From the NCBI GenBank assembly GCA_037178975.1, contig JASJZH010000003.1, positions 9,362,001-9,426,000 of the forward strand: a stretch of 64,000 nt of DNA, given 5' to 3'. A program made the translations under genes and the position numbers. Source of the stretch: Oscheius tipulae (Eukaryota > Nematoda > Chromadorea > Rhabditida > Rhabditidae). Of this stretch, positions 1-10,735 are shown in pieces. The stretch's first letter is position 1. Each line of letters starts with the position of its first letter. The notes below the pieces were generated by a model. It was given only the letters and a program-made list of their open reading frames with translations, was not told where the DNA came from and did no database searches.

Positions 1-1934
1 AAGCAGGTTTTGGCGCGCAAACTTAAAAGAGTACGCAATATTGCGTCGTACGTATTACATTTTCGTGGCGACGAGCAAAGGTTGTTTTTCGTTCCTAAAG
101 CTCTTTTCTGCTCAGTAAAGTTATTTTTAAAACTTTTGGAGTTTGAAAACTTGTAGATCAGATCAAGGGCTACAAGTTTGTAGAGCTTCAAATGTCCAAA
201 AAGACAGTTTATGAGTCAGAAAACTGTCTCGGTCAACAACTGTGACTGTTCTTTTTTTTAGTCTCTGCTGCCCACTTTTCGACCCTCTTAGCTCGTTTTG
301 TTGATGAAAAGGCTTAAGACTTGAACCAGCGCTGTCTCTTTCAGTCTCGTAGCCGTTCCCCTTGGCCTCATGACAGTCTCATTTCCTATAATGCTCAGCT
401 CCTAATCCTAATTCTGTGCCAGCGTAACCTGATCCCATCGCGTTTTCTGTCCACCACATGTTCTTCTTAAAGGCCACATGGTGCCCTTCTTCGAGTGTTT
501 TTTGCTTCTCATGACCGAATATGGGTGAGAGCACACCTGTTGTGAGAGAGACAGAGTCTAGCAAATTGTAAACCGGCTCTGTGCCAAGAGTCCCGGAGGG
601 CCTTCTCTCCCGAGCAAACAGTGTGCAGCTGAGAATGAGCATCTTTTCCGGACTAATCGCCTCTCGACTCTCGACCAACTATGCTAATAGGTCGAACTAA
701 TGCGCAACCGGTTGTCCAGCGGCAGCTGTACCAACATTACGACTCTCTCTGTCTCTTCTGATTAAGAGTCATAAAAGTTTTAAACGTATACCCCCACTGT
801 TTTACTCTCCGATTTGAATCACACTGGGGTCTGCCAAAAAATTCTACGGTAGCCAAGGGTCCCTTGTCATAATCTGTTCGTTTTTCCGGCCCACTTTTTC
901 CCAACACCTGCCGTTCCATTACTTTGATCTCTCGTCTCACATTCTGTCCCTACCCGCATTCCATGATCAATGCCACAGAGACTGTCCTTTTGGAACAAAT
1001 TGCCTTCGATTTGTGTTTCTATTTCTCTCTCTCTCTCTCTCTTCCCCCCAAAATTGGCCGTTTCGGATGAGCTGCCACCGTGTATTGACCTCCTCCGCCT
1101 GTGTACACTATGTCTGACCAGCATGTCTATTGTGTTCGCTTGACCACAGAGAGCCGCTCACTTTCACCAGTACGAACTCTCGTCTTCTCTGTACACACAC
1201 CCAAGCTCTATTTCCTCTTATCAGCCAAAGCAAAACAGGCAAATAGCGTTCCACAACCATGTTTTCACATCATGGAGGCATCCCCGCCCTGTGTAGATTC
1301 AGAATACCTGCGCCCGATTCGCCCACATGTCTGAGTGATCCAAGACGCCGGCACCATTCAAACGACCCGGGTTCGACCCCGGAGAGCGAAATCTTTTTTC
1401 TTTCTTGGTTTTGTCGCCGGGAAATTTCACCCGCTGCTACGACACTTTGTTTTTCAAGCAAAGACTTCCTTCCGCTCGATTGATTAGCCGGGTTTATCAG
1501 TACCGTGACAGTCCCTTGCCTTCCATTACCCTGCTCCTTTCAGAACCAGCAAAAAAACAAAAGTTTGGTCATGATTAGAGCACTGACACCCAATCCCAGA
1601 GTTATAATATTTGTTGGCGTCTCCACTTACCTCTTGTTTTTTCTGTCTATATTGTTTGCTCGCCCTTACCATATAGACGAGAACTTTGTACGATCGGTTC
1701 AAGGAAACTGGGACATGACAAAGAGAAAGAGAGACTGAAAGACAGAGGGACGTCAGTAGCCACCATTTGCCAACTAAAAAGACGACGCGTCGTCAAAAAT
1801 GCGTCGCGTGGCGGTCTCTCCAAACCATATTTGTCTTCCTTTTGTGTTCGGCAGTGCAAACATGCTGGCCTAGCAGCTCACTCTCTCTATGTGTCTCCTT
1901 TTCCGGCTTCTCTTTCAAACTTCAATGATTTCAG
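1..1934. other. Upstream/intergenic DNA before mig-10
   Basis: I see no convincing gene here. The stretch holds a diverged copy of the dispersed hairpin family (arms about 148-156 and 171-179), a CT-dinucleotide run near 1024-1042 and a tRNA-like element near 1318-1388. A 99-codon open frame on the minus strand (379-678) has no supporting splice structure or recognised family and is left uncalled. The mig-10 promoter presumably lies in this stretch. Confidence 0.5.
1318..1388 (+). repeat. tRNA-like element
   Basis: An A-box-like stretch (TGTCTGAGTGATCCAAGACG) is followed about 25 nt later by a near-perfect B box, GGGTTCGACCCC. The acceptor stem does not close, so this is a tRNA relic or tRNA-derived SINE rather than an active tRNA gene. 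Confidence 0.45.
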
Positions 1935-4900
1935 ATGGCTAGCTCCTCTCACTCGACGATGACGGCGCCTGTGGTCCGTCAACGACCGCAGGTACCTCCG
2001 AAACCGCCGATCGACACCATCCGCTACAGCATGTCCAACCTGAAAGGTCCGTTTTATGTTTGGCTCGCGGATTGGGCAGATTACCAGTAGGGTGACGGGG
2101 GTCACTCTCACGGGATTGAATCCTGAGGATAGGCACTGTAATTGCATTGAGAGACAGAGACAGAGAGTGACTGTTTCCAATCAGACTGTGTAAACTATCA
2201 GGTCACATGAGGTTGTATAAACTATCTGGTCAAGGAATAAGACAGTTTTGACACCCCCTGTCACTTTTAAAGGATCGACTAATAGACTATCTCAATAAAG
2301 AAGGTTATCACGGGCTCTCGCTCACAGTGAGAGCGACCTCCAGTGGCGCCCCGCCTCCTTCTGGCTGACCTAACTAGTGCCCTTGCTCCGTGCGCACGCT
2401 GCCAATTCTCATAAATGATTGCGTATACCGCTTACCTTAGGGAACGAGGTAGTTTTTCCCATTCTCATCCTTTTATGCAATGATCCGATTCCAGAATCCT
2501 CGGACTGGCAGCTGGACGCCCTCTTGGAAGAACTGTCCGCTCTAGAGACCCAGCTGAACTCTTCCTCTGGGGACCAGCTCCTTTTGGGAATTTCGACTCT
2601 TCGTCCCCAACAGAAGCCTCCAGAGTCGAGGATTTCTCCGGCTGTGGTTCAACAAAGAAATGAACCTCCTCCTCAGGTGAGTTCCCTATTGACTGGCGCT
2701 GAGGTGCGTCACTATTTTGTTATTTTAGGGGTCAGGATCAACTCTTTGGATTTTTCAATGTTTTGCAAAGTTGCAGAGCAGATCAAGGGCTACAACTTTG
2801 CAAAACATGTCATGTTGCGAAAGTCAGTCGAAAGATCTGAAAATTGTATGAAAATATGAAGATAGTTTTGTTTTGACAACAAAAATAGAGATTGCGTACG
2901 ACGCAAACTTGCGTAGTTTTATTTTCGACGCGTTTCAAGCCAGTTTTGGGCGCAAAGTTTCCCTACTGTTTACAGCGCGCCAAAAATCACAGCTGTTTGA
3001 CCCAGAAATGCAAAAATCTCTACCAGCCATATGGCGTCTCGCGGGTGAAGTCACGCATTCTTAGTCTTCTGTCTTTTCGGTCCGGGTCCGAATAGCTTTT
3101 ATTGCCCCGGCATCACAGAGCAATTATCGTATTACTGGCCCGACCCAGCCGTTTAACACCCATCAAGGCTCATTGTCCCTGGGAGCATTGTTTATGGTTC
3201 AAACCTGTCCGATGGTCCGGAAAATTATGGTTTTCAGGTAGTCACAGCCCCGACTCCACCATCCCAAAGAGTCTTGCCGTCAGCGGCTTCGAGCTGCTCG
3301 TCTCCGGACGGAGACTCGGCCTTCTGTGATGGCTCCTCGACTGAGTCCAGAAACAGGAACAGTGCTTTCTCGTCGTCCGATAGCTGTAGGGAGAGTCTGC
3401 ACACTCCCAGTCCGACCCAGGTATGTAAATCTGTCCAATCAAGTGGCCGGCGGCTATTTGCCTACCTGTCCATCTGATCCGACGCTCACGTAATCACGGT
3501 GGAGAGCGCTCTTGATCTGTTTGCGTAACGTGAATGGGTAATGTAACTGAGGAGGGGGAGAGACAGGGAGACAGAGAGACAGACAGAGAAAGAGACAGAG
3601 ACAGAGAGATAAGAGATAGAGAGGCAAACTGACAGTAACAGTGACAGTGAGCGGGGCACGATAAGAGACTAGTGATGAACTCAACAGAACAGGTGGTCTT
3701 GACCTTAAGAGAGAACACTTGTTCCTGTAGAACATCAATCAGACCCGCTTTGTACAGCCGCGCTGATGACTAGGTCAAAAACAAAAGCTCCTTTGGAATG
3801 AGTCAGACTCTCTGGGAATGTTTCCGTCCCCCCGGAGGCCATCTGGCCCCTAGATGTGCGACAATGCTCGTCCATTACGTCTGCAGAGGGGACGCAACCA
3901 CCACCTGGCATTTTGTTCTCTCTCAGGAAGATGAGCCAATAGGGGCAAATTAAGAGCACAGACAAAGAGGCAGCTGTTTTTCTTCTAGATCTCTCCAAGG
4001 AATGGGACTGAACCGAGTGCTGAGGACAAGAAGGCCCAGAAGATCAAGGAGGCTTTGGAGAAGATGAAGGAGGCGAAGGTTACGAGGATCTTTGTGAAGT
4101 TCTTCGTCGATGACGGAGAACCGCTACAAATGCTGGTCGATGAGAGATGGACTGTGGCAGAGGTAGGTATCATGACAGAAACACTGAGACAGGGAGAAAG
4201 TACCTAAGAATTCTCTTCCAGACCATGAGACAGCTGGCGGACAAACATCATATCACCCTGACCGAAGACTTTGCCATAGTCGAAGAGTTTCCGGAGCTCT
4301 ACATCCGTAGAATCTACGAAGATCACGAGAATTTGGTTGAGAACATTCAGATGTGGGTACAGGACAGTCAGAACAAGTTGCACTTTATCAGACGACCGGA
4401 TAAATATCCATTCATTGGTGAGTAGGGAGACAGAGAAACGGGGCGATAGAGATAAAGAGAGACAGAGATAGGAGAGACAGCGAGACAGAAAAGCATAGAA
4501 ACAGATACAATGAGACACCGAGACAGCGAGCTTCAGAGAGACATAAAAAGCGGGGAGACAGAGGGAGAAACAGAGAGACAGACAAGTAACTGTCTTCAGA
4601 CCGTCCCGAACTCTATCTGGTTACTGAGAAGACTACCGAAATCGATGTTCCTAAAGGAGAACAGTGGACCCGAGAAGTCAAGAAGAGATTTGTGGACGAG
4701 TTCTTTACAAGAGAGACAGTCAGCCCACCGGAACTGGAAGGTTTCCTTTACCTGAAGTCAGACGGCCGCAAGAGCTGGAAGAAACACTACTTCGTGCTGA
4801 GACCCAGTGGTCTCTACTACGCTCCGAAGGGGAAGAAGACCTCCTCGAAGGATTTAGCCTGTCTTATGAACCTGCACTCGAACCAGGTCTACGCGGGAAT

Positions 4901-6029
4901 CAATTGGCATAAGAAGTACAAGGCGCCGACGGAGTACTGTATCTCGATCAAGCTGACACAGCTCCAGATGAAGAGGTCACAGTACATCAAGTACATTTGT
5001 GCCGAAGACGAGCCGACCTTCCGGAAATGGATTGTGGCTTTGAGGATTGCGAAGAATGGCTCGGCGCTGTATGAGAACTATCTGAAGGCTTGTGAAGTCA
5101 GACAGGCTACAACCCTCTCAAGAGCGACATCTTCCACGACTGGGTCACTGTTACATGAACCTCAATGCTCCACTTCCGCCTCCTCCAGTCAACATGATCT
5201 CCGGTTACCTAAGGTGAGTTCGGTCTCTGTCGCTCTGTTTTTTTCGTCTATCTGTCCCTGTCTCTCTATCATTGTCTCTCACTCTCCTTCTATCCCTGTC
5301 TCTCACTCTCTGTTCCTCTCTCTAAGGAAACTCTCTTTCAGATTGCCCAATACCCATCACCCAGTCTCAGCCGTCACAGTCAAATGACTACTTTGAGTGC
5401 TGCCCAATCAACCGATATCCAGTACGATGAGCAGCCTACTGGGACTATCAAGAGAGCTCCAATGGACGTCGTGAGAAGGATATCACAGGCCGGATCCTCC
5501 AGATCGCCTAGCCTGGGAGGAGAAGACGAGGATTCAGATGAGGACTTCCCTGCTCCTCCTCCTCCTGTCTATGCCCCGAGGACAACAGCACCAGTTGTTC
5601 TTCCACCTAAGGTAAGCTTAGAATATGAATCTTCTACTTTTTGGCGCATGCTTTGCTCTTGGTAGCCTAGTGGCTAAAGCGCTCGCCGGTCATCCAAAGC
5701 TCCCGGGTTCAGTTCCCGACAGACGAAAAACATTTTTCCTTCACGAAGGATCTATTTTTCAGCCCGAACCAAGGCCACTACCCGCTGCTCCGCCACCGAA
5801 GCCCGTCTATCATGCTCCTGTGCCCGTGTCGCCTCTCGCCTCACCAGTTTCCAGCGTGGCGAGCAGTCAAATGAGTCAGGCCAACACTCCCAGAAAACAG
5901 CCACCCCCACCGCCCCCAAAACGTTCAGATGCGACGAAGGTACAGTCTGTGCAGTCTCCCGGACCCCATATGAACGATCTGGAGGCTGCTTTGGCCAGAC
6001 GACGAGAAAAGATGGCGCAGCAGGTTTAG
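1935..6029 (+). CDS. mig-10: MIG-10/RIAM/lamellipodin (MRL) adaptor, RA-PH protein
   Basis: Eight exons: 1935-2046, 2495-2676, 3238-3420, 3989-4162, 4222-4417, 4600-5213, 5342-5611, 5763-6029; 1998 nt, 665 residues. MRL proteins link Ras-family GTPases and phosphoinositides to Ena/VASP and actin at the leading edge; the worm member guides neuronal migration and axon growth. Seen: an N-terminal proline stretch (VPPKPP), a short helix with [18 protein letters not shown] around residue 40-57, the [10 protein letters not shown] region in exon 3, a Ras-association domain about residues 187-290, a PH domain about 329-440 (starts [19 protein letters not shown]) and a long polyproline tail ([14 protein letters not shown]). 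The ATG directly follows a ttcag acceptor, so it is probably trans-spliced; an unseen upstream exon is possible. Intron 2047-2494 has a weak gtccgt donor but the phase agrees. Family identity is from remembered conservation. Confidence 0.93.
2758..2808. repeat. Dispersed palindromic hairpin, intact copy
   Basis: Perfect 16-bp inverted repeat: ATGTTTTGCAAAGTTG at 2758-2773 and its reverse complement at 2793-2808, with a 19-nt spacer containing CAGATCAAGGG. It lies in a mig-10 intron. The same palindrome occurs, more or less diverged, about ten more times in the window. Confidence 0.85.
5658..5725 (+). repeat. tRNA-like element in last mig-10 intron
   Basis: A box TAGCCTAGTGGCTAAAGCGC and a T arm with paired CGGG/CCCG around TTCAGTT. 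The anticodon stem does not pair, so it is a tRNA-derived relic. Confidence 0.5.
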
Positions 6030-6040
6030 AGAGTCATGAA

Positions 6041-6046
6041 AATAAA
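6041..6046 (+). terminator. Poly(A) signal of mig-10
   Basis: AATAAA 11 bases after the mig-10 stop codon. Confidence 0.75.
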
Positions 6047-6669
6047 CCCCGTTCCGGTGTTCTTTGCTCATTGTTTCCCCTTCCCTCCCCTCTTATCTAC
6101 ACATTGCCATGTTCAACATGTGATTGACAGTAAAGATATTTATTGACCGGCCTCTCTCAGGTGCACAGGAATTCAACGGCGTTGAAACAGGAAGCGTCCG
6201 GGACGGCTCGGCAGGTACAGAGAGACAGCTGCTCGCAGTAGGTGGCTGAAACGAGAGGGTACGCGTGAGACAGGATGAGTGAGACTTACTGTAGGGATTG
6301 ATGGAAGTTCTCATGATGCAGTGACTACAGTGCTCGGCAGCACAGAGAGCATTGCCGGAACATTCAGAGTTGATCTGGGCGGCGGAGCATTTGGCCTCGG
6401 AGGGAAAGATATCTGGAACTGTCTGTGTCCCTATGTCTCACTGTCTCTGTCTCTCTGTCCCCACGAAAAACCAACGTTTCATCGGTAGATTCGCCGAAGC
6501 TGTGACGAGAAGAGCCGAGAGCAGAAGAAGTCGGTCTGTCATGACGGAATGACACGGAATGGGAGAAAGATGAATACATGCATAGCCAATAGGGTGAAAA
6601 ACACTTTTGGCTGATTGTTTGGTACGTAATATTTATAGCGGAGGGGGACAGAAAACAGTAGAATAGAGA
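6047..6669. other. Convergent intergenic gap mig-10 / TWK channel
   Basis: Contains only a short CTGTCTCTCTGTC tract near 6430-6460. I see no gene. It carries the two converging 3' ends. Confidence 0.6.
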
Positions 6670-9600
6670 TCATACACGATGTCGGCGAGACTGGTGATGA
6701 TGGTGATGGACGTCGTCATCCCGTTTCGACGAGCCCGAACTGATCGTCCGCTTATCCTAGAACCTTTTGAAAATAGGAGAGAGTCAGGAAAGACTCACGT
6801 AGATCTCATTCCTCTCCTCGCTCAATTCCTCGTCGTCTTCCTCGATCATGTCATCGTCAAAGTCCGATTCTGAGTCGGACGACTCCTCTCGCACTGGAAA
6901 TGAACTGTTGCGGGAGTCAAGATGTCAGAGTGCAGATCACCGTCTCTCTGTCTCTCTGTCTCTCGTCTCTCTGTTCGGGTGTCAAGATGTACTCTCTCTC
7001 ATCCACACTCACATGCCAGACATTCACACGACAGTAAGCATACTGCTGTTCTGGAAGGTGCCAAACACGAAGATGGTGTGCTTCACAATTGCGTAGTTCA
7101 GATGAATGGGGCGGACTAAAAGCAGTAAGCAAAGCAGATGACTTGCGGAGTACTGGCATGATCTCTTACCTAGGATTCCAATCTTCTGTCCGAGCCATCT
7201 GGCCTTTTGGACGACGTCGTCTTGCATTAACTTGAAGCACATGGCGATGAGAGCCATTCCGAAGAGGAGGTAAAGGGCACAGACTATCAGTTTTTCCTGG
7301 AAGAAGGGAGTGAAACAGAGACAGTGACATACCTGAGAGGCTTCATCCAGAGATTGTCCCGGCACAATGTCCCCGAATCCGATGGTACTCAAGGTGATAA
7401 AACAGTAGTAGGCTCCATCGAAGGGAATCCAACCCTCCCACCAGGAGAATAAGGCCGCTCCACCCGAGATAAAGGCAAAAACTATGCAGATTCCCACAGA
7501 AACGGGCATCTTTTCCTCCCCACGCGAGTAGCCAGCCCTTCTGAGAGAATGCAGGGACATTTCGTCGGACCTGTCAGATCTCTCAGATCTGTAGGATCGG
7601 CCGTCAAACTCGCGCAGCCGACGACCCATGCTTCCATCCATACTGGTCTGTTTTCGGGCAACTTTCCTGTCCACATCATCCTCGTCGGAGAAGGACAGCT
7701 GCATTGAAGTCTCCTCAGTTCTCTCGACATCACTTCGGACATCGTCCTCTTTGCTTTTTGAGATTATGACATTGGGAAGGTTCTCGTCTCTTCTTCTCCT
7801 GAAAATAGATCTCTGTCTCTCTGTCTCTAGCCTACCTCTTCTCATGTACCAGCTCCTGAAAAGCTGAGGGAGAACCGCCAATAGTTTTCAGGTCAACAAT
7901 ATCAAAATCTTGATGCCCACGGACCAAAGTTCCTCCCTTGACCTCTCGAGCTGGACTGTCTGCATGTTTTTGTCTTCCTCGTCTTCTTGACCGCCGTTCT
8001 TCGAGCTCCTGAAGAGCAATGTGTTCAATGGCAGCTGTGGTTGAGGATTTCTGGAGCTGCATCCTGGAAAGGAGACTTTTCGATTGGTTCTGTCACTCTG
8101 TCTCATTGATCTGTGTCAAAGCAATGTTTTCCTGCGAAACAGTATCTGAACCACGATGTCCAGATTCAAAACCATGACAAAATGTCTCTACCTTTTAGGA
8201 TAGGCATTCCTTTGAAGCGTCCCATTGGGGCTCCTAGAGATTTTCCGCCTGCCCGGCAGTGACATCGAATCCACTTGGGTTCTTGGCTGCTCATATCTGA
8301 CAATTGTATTCTTCACAAGATCAAAGCTAAATGACGAACCGCCCACCAAAACTGCGAAGACTCTTGTTATCGCTCGGTTTCGATTTGGACCTCAAGGATG
8401 CGTGTCTCCTCATAGTGTTGTAGCGTTGATTAGATCGGGCAGAGTGGGCTGTAATGTAGGATGGAATGAGAATGAGGAAGAACTTTACCGCGTTTGATGT
8501 TTGCGGCAGCATTAGGGTGGTAGCGGAAGGACAGAGCTGCTCTCCGGACTCGACGACGATTCTGAACTGTTCTTGGAAGATAGGCAGCCAGACAAAAAGA
8601 CAGTGAGACAGATGGACAGAGAGACTGAGAGACATAGAAACAGGTACAAAAAGACAGAGACACCGACACTGTGAAACAGAGGGACAAAAAGACTGAAAGA
8701 CGTAGAGACTGAGAAACAGGGACAGAGGACCTGAAAGACAGTTCGCTCACCTTCTGCCAACGACAGTAGGCACAGCAGACTTTAAAGTAGATGTAAGTGA
8801 AGATTTGAGCAAGGGTTTCGGCAATGTTGGCCAGACAGAGAAGCATTAGCGGTATCCCGATCATTGCGTATAGAATGGTCAACAGGCGACCAATCTCAGT
8901 TTTTGGGCAAATATGACCGTAGCCTGGAACATTGATACTTACGGAGAGGATGAGTCATCGTAAAGAATCGTGGCAGATAGGAGTAATAGAAACTGTCTCT
9001 GTCTCTCTATTCCAAAGTACATATTCTGTTCGCGTGTCCTTTACCCCCGGGTCGAAAAGCTGTCATCTGGGCTTTGCTTGCCCTCTCTCCCGCATTGCCC
9101 AGTCCGATTTCCGCCTTGTCAAAGCATTTCGAGACAAGAGGGAGAGACAGAGAGGATGAGTCGATAGCTGACTATGTTATGACCCAGTTGCTCATCTTTG
9201 ATTCAACAAGCGCAATTCTGCCTAAATAGATACCTCCGGCCGTTAATCATACGCCCCCTTGGACGTCAATAGGGGGTGCTCCCAACTGGGAGGGTATTCC
9301 CGTCAGAAATTAGCGTTGATTGTGCACTGCTGCTTCCGATAGGGCTATTTGGAAGCAGGGCGATGTTTCTGACTGACCTATTGTTGTGAAGACGGTGATG
9401 GAATAGAGCAGAGCTCCTGAGAAGGTCCATTGGTAGCGGACACGGACGTCTGCCAGCTCGTCGTAGCCTAAAGACACCGCTTTTGGCGTTAAGAAGTGAT
9501 TTTTTATAGTTTTTATGTTTTGCAAAGTTGTTGAGCAGAACGAAAATTACAAGTTTCTAGAGCATGGAAAAACGTGAAAACTTTGTTTTTGTACTCAAAA

Positions 9601-10291
9601 GTAACAAAGAAAGAAAATATTATTTTATTGCTCGTCGCCACGCAAATGACCTCTGGGTACGCCGCGAGTTTGCGTACTCTATCATTTGAAGCATTAATGC
9701 GTATAAATATAGTTGATGCCAAATTGCGTACATTCTGTAGAAGTCTTTCAAGTCATTTTTCGGTCTCAAGACGTGGTTTTCATAACTTCATATACTGCAA
9801 AGTTATAGATTCCGATCCGCTCTACAGCATGGCTAAACTCCTGAGACCGAAAATTGCCTACAGGCCAAAAAAGAGACCGACCTTCAAAATTTACAGCGTC
9901 CACCAGCAGCTTTTCATATTTCTTGAGCAATTTGTGAGCTACCCGTTTGACTTCGTGCTCCTCAATCACGACCATCGACTCGTTGGTTATGTAGCCATAA
10001 ACATCATTGACGACCTGAACGAGACCTCCTTACAGTAATCCAAAACATTCAGGAAACCTTCCAAGTATCGTTGCGAATGTGACCCTGGAAGCCAAGTTCG
10101 TGAGGGTACTCGATGGCCTGGAACATAAAGGCTCCAAGGACGGCATAGACTGCGACCATGAGACAGAGACCGACATGGGTCACGAGGAAAGTTGTGGCCT
10201 AAAAGTGATGGGTGTATAGTAAGAAGTAAGGGCATACTTTTTTGACAAAGGTCGTAATCCGTAGGCACAGCGACCGGATCTCGTCACGCAT
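6670..10291 (-). CDS. TWK-type two-pore-domain potassium channel (626 aa)
   Basis: Thirteen exons in transcript order: 10291-10238, 10198-10058, 10014-9882, 9467-9378, 8923-8751, 8561-8489, 8448-8340, 8296-8192, 8063-7836, 7798-7333, 7296-7170, 6893-6799, 6756-6670; 1881 nt. It should form a dimeric leak K+ channel in the plasma membrane. Seen: TM1 about residues 20-42, first selectivity filter TTIGYG at 137-142, then TM2, a long basic Ser-rich cytoplasmic loop (about 198-430), TM3, second filter TIGFG at 507-511, TM4, an acidic stretch (residues of the 6893-6799 exon) and a C-terminal tail with five consecutive His. Nematodes have a large TWK family and I cannot name the orthologue. Weak points: the start (ATG preceded by an in-frame stop) and the donor GGCG/gttcgt at 8340, chosen to keep frame. 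The intron 7169-6894 could encode an alternative short C-terminus. Confidence 0.9.
9508..9580. repeat. Diverged copy of dispersed hairpin family
   Basis: The sequence ATGTTTTGCAAAGTTGTTGAGCAG is followed by TTACAAGTTTCTAGAGCATG, the two arms of the family. A second degenerate copy lies at about 9788-9835 in the same TWK intron/exon neighbourhood. Confidence 0.5.
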
Positions 10292-10735
10292 TTCAGTCGA
10301 TCATCTGTCTGTTTGCGGAGCAGGTACTGGATATACTGGAAGAGTCTGGTCGAAAGAGGCAAGAAGCGAGCGAGTCAAGTAGTCTTGCAATCTGTGTCTC
10401 TGTTTCTCTGTCTCTCTGTCATTTTGTCTCTATCTGTCTCTCTATCTTCCTGTCTCTGTGGGTCTCTGTCTATCTATCTCGCTGTCTGTCTATCTGTCTC
10501 GCTGTCTGTCTATCTCTTTCTCAATAAGAAGATACAGGTAGAAACAGTATCTTGTTCGGGAACACCAAAAATCTTAAAATAGATGCTCTATACACGAGAA
10601 ACAGCCGAATAGGTACGGGGAGGAGCCGCGACAGCACTCCCCAAGGACCACAAAACGGGATCGATGAGGGCTCTGGCCCACTTGAAAAGTCTCTTTCTCA
10701 AAGTGTCAAGCCAAGGAAACACATGTGGGATTTCT
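10292..10735. other. Gap between tandem minus-strand genes
   Basis: 444 bases between the repeat-protein stop and the TWK start. Bases 10388-10515 are a pyrimidine microsatellite of CTGTCTCT-type units. No gene is seen. Confidence 0.6.

Noticed and set aside
379-678. 99-codon minus-strand frame near the window start
   Set aside because: No splice partners, no recognised motif, and the neighbouring frames upstream do not join in phase.
9574-10038. 154-codon plus-strand frame
   Set aside because: It overlaps TWK channel exons on the other strand and contains hairpin-repeat sequence; a shadow frame.
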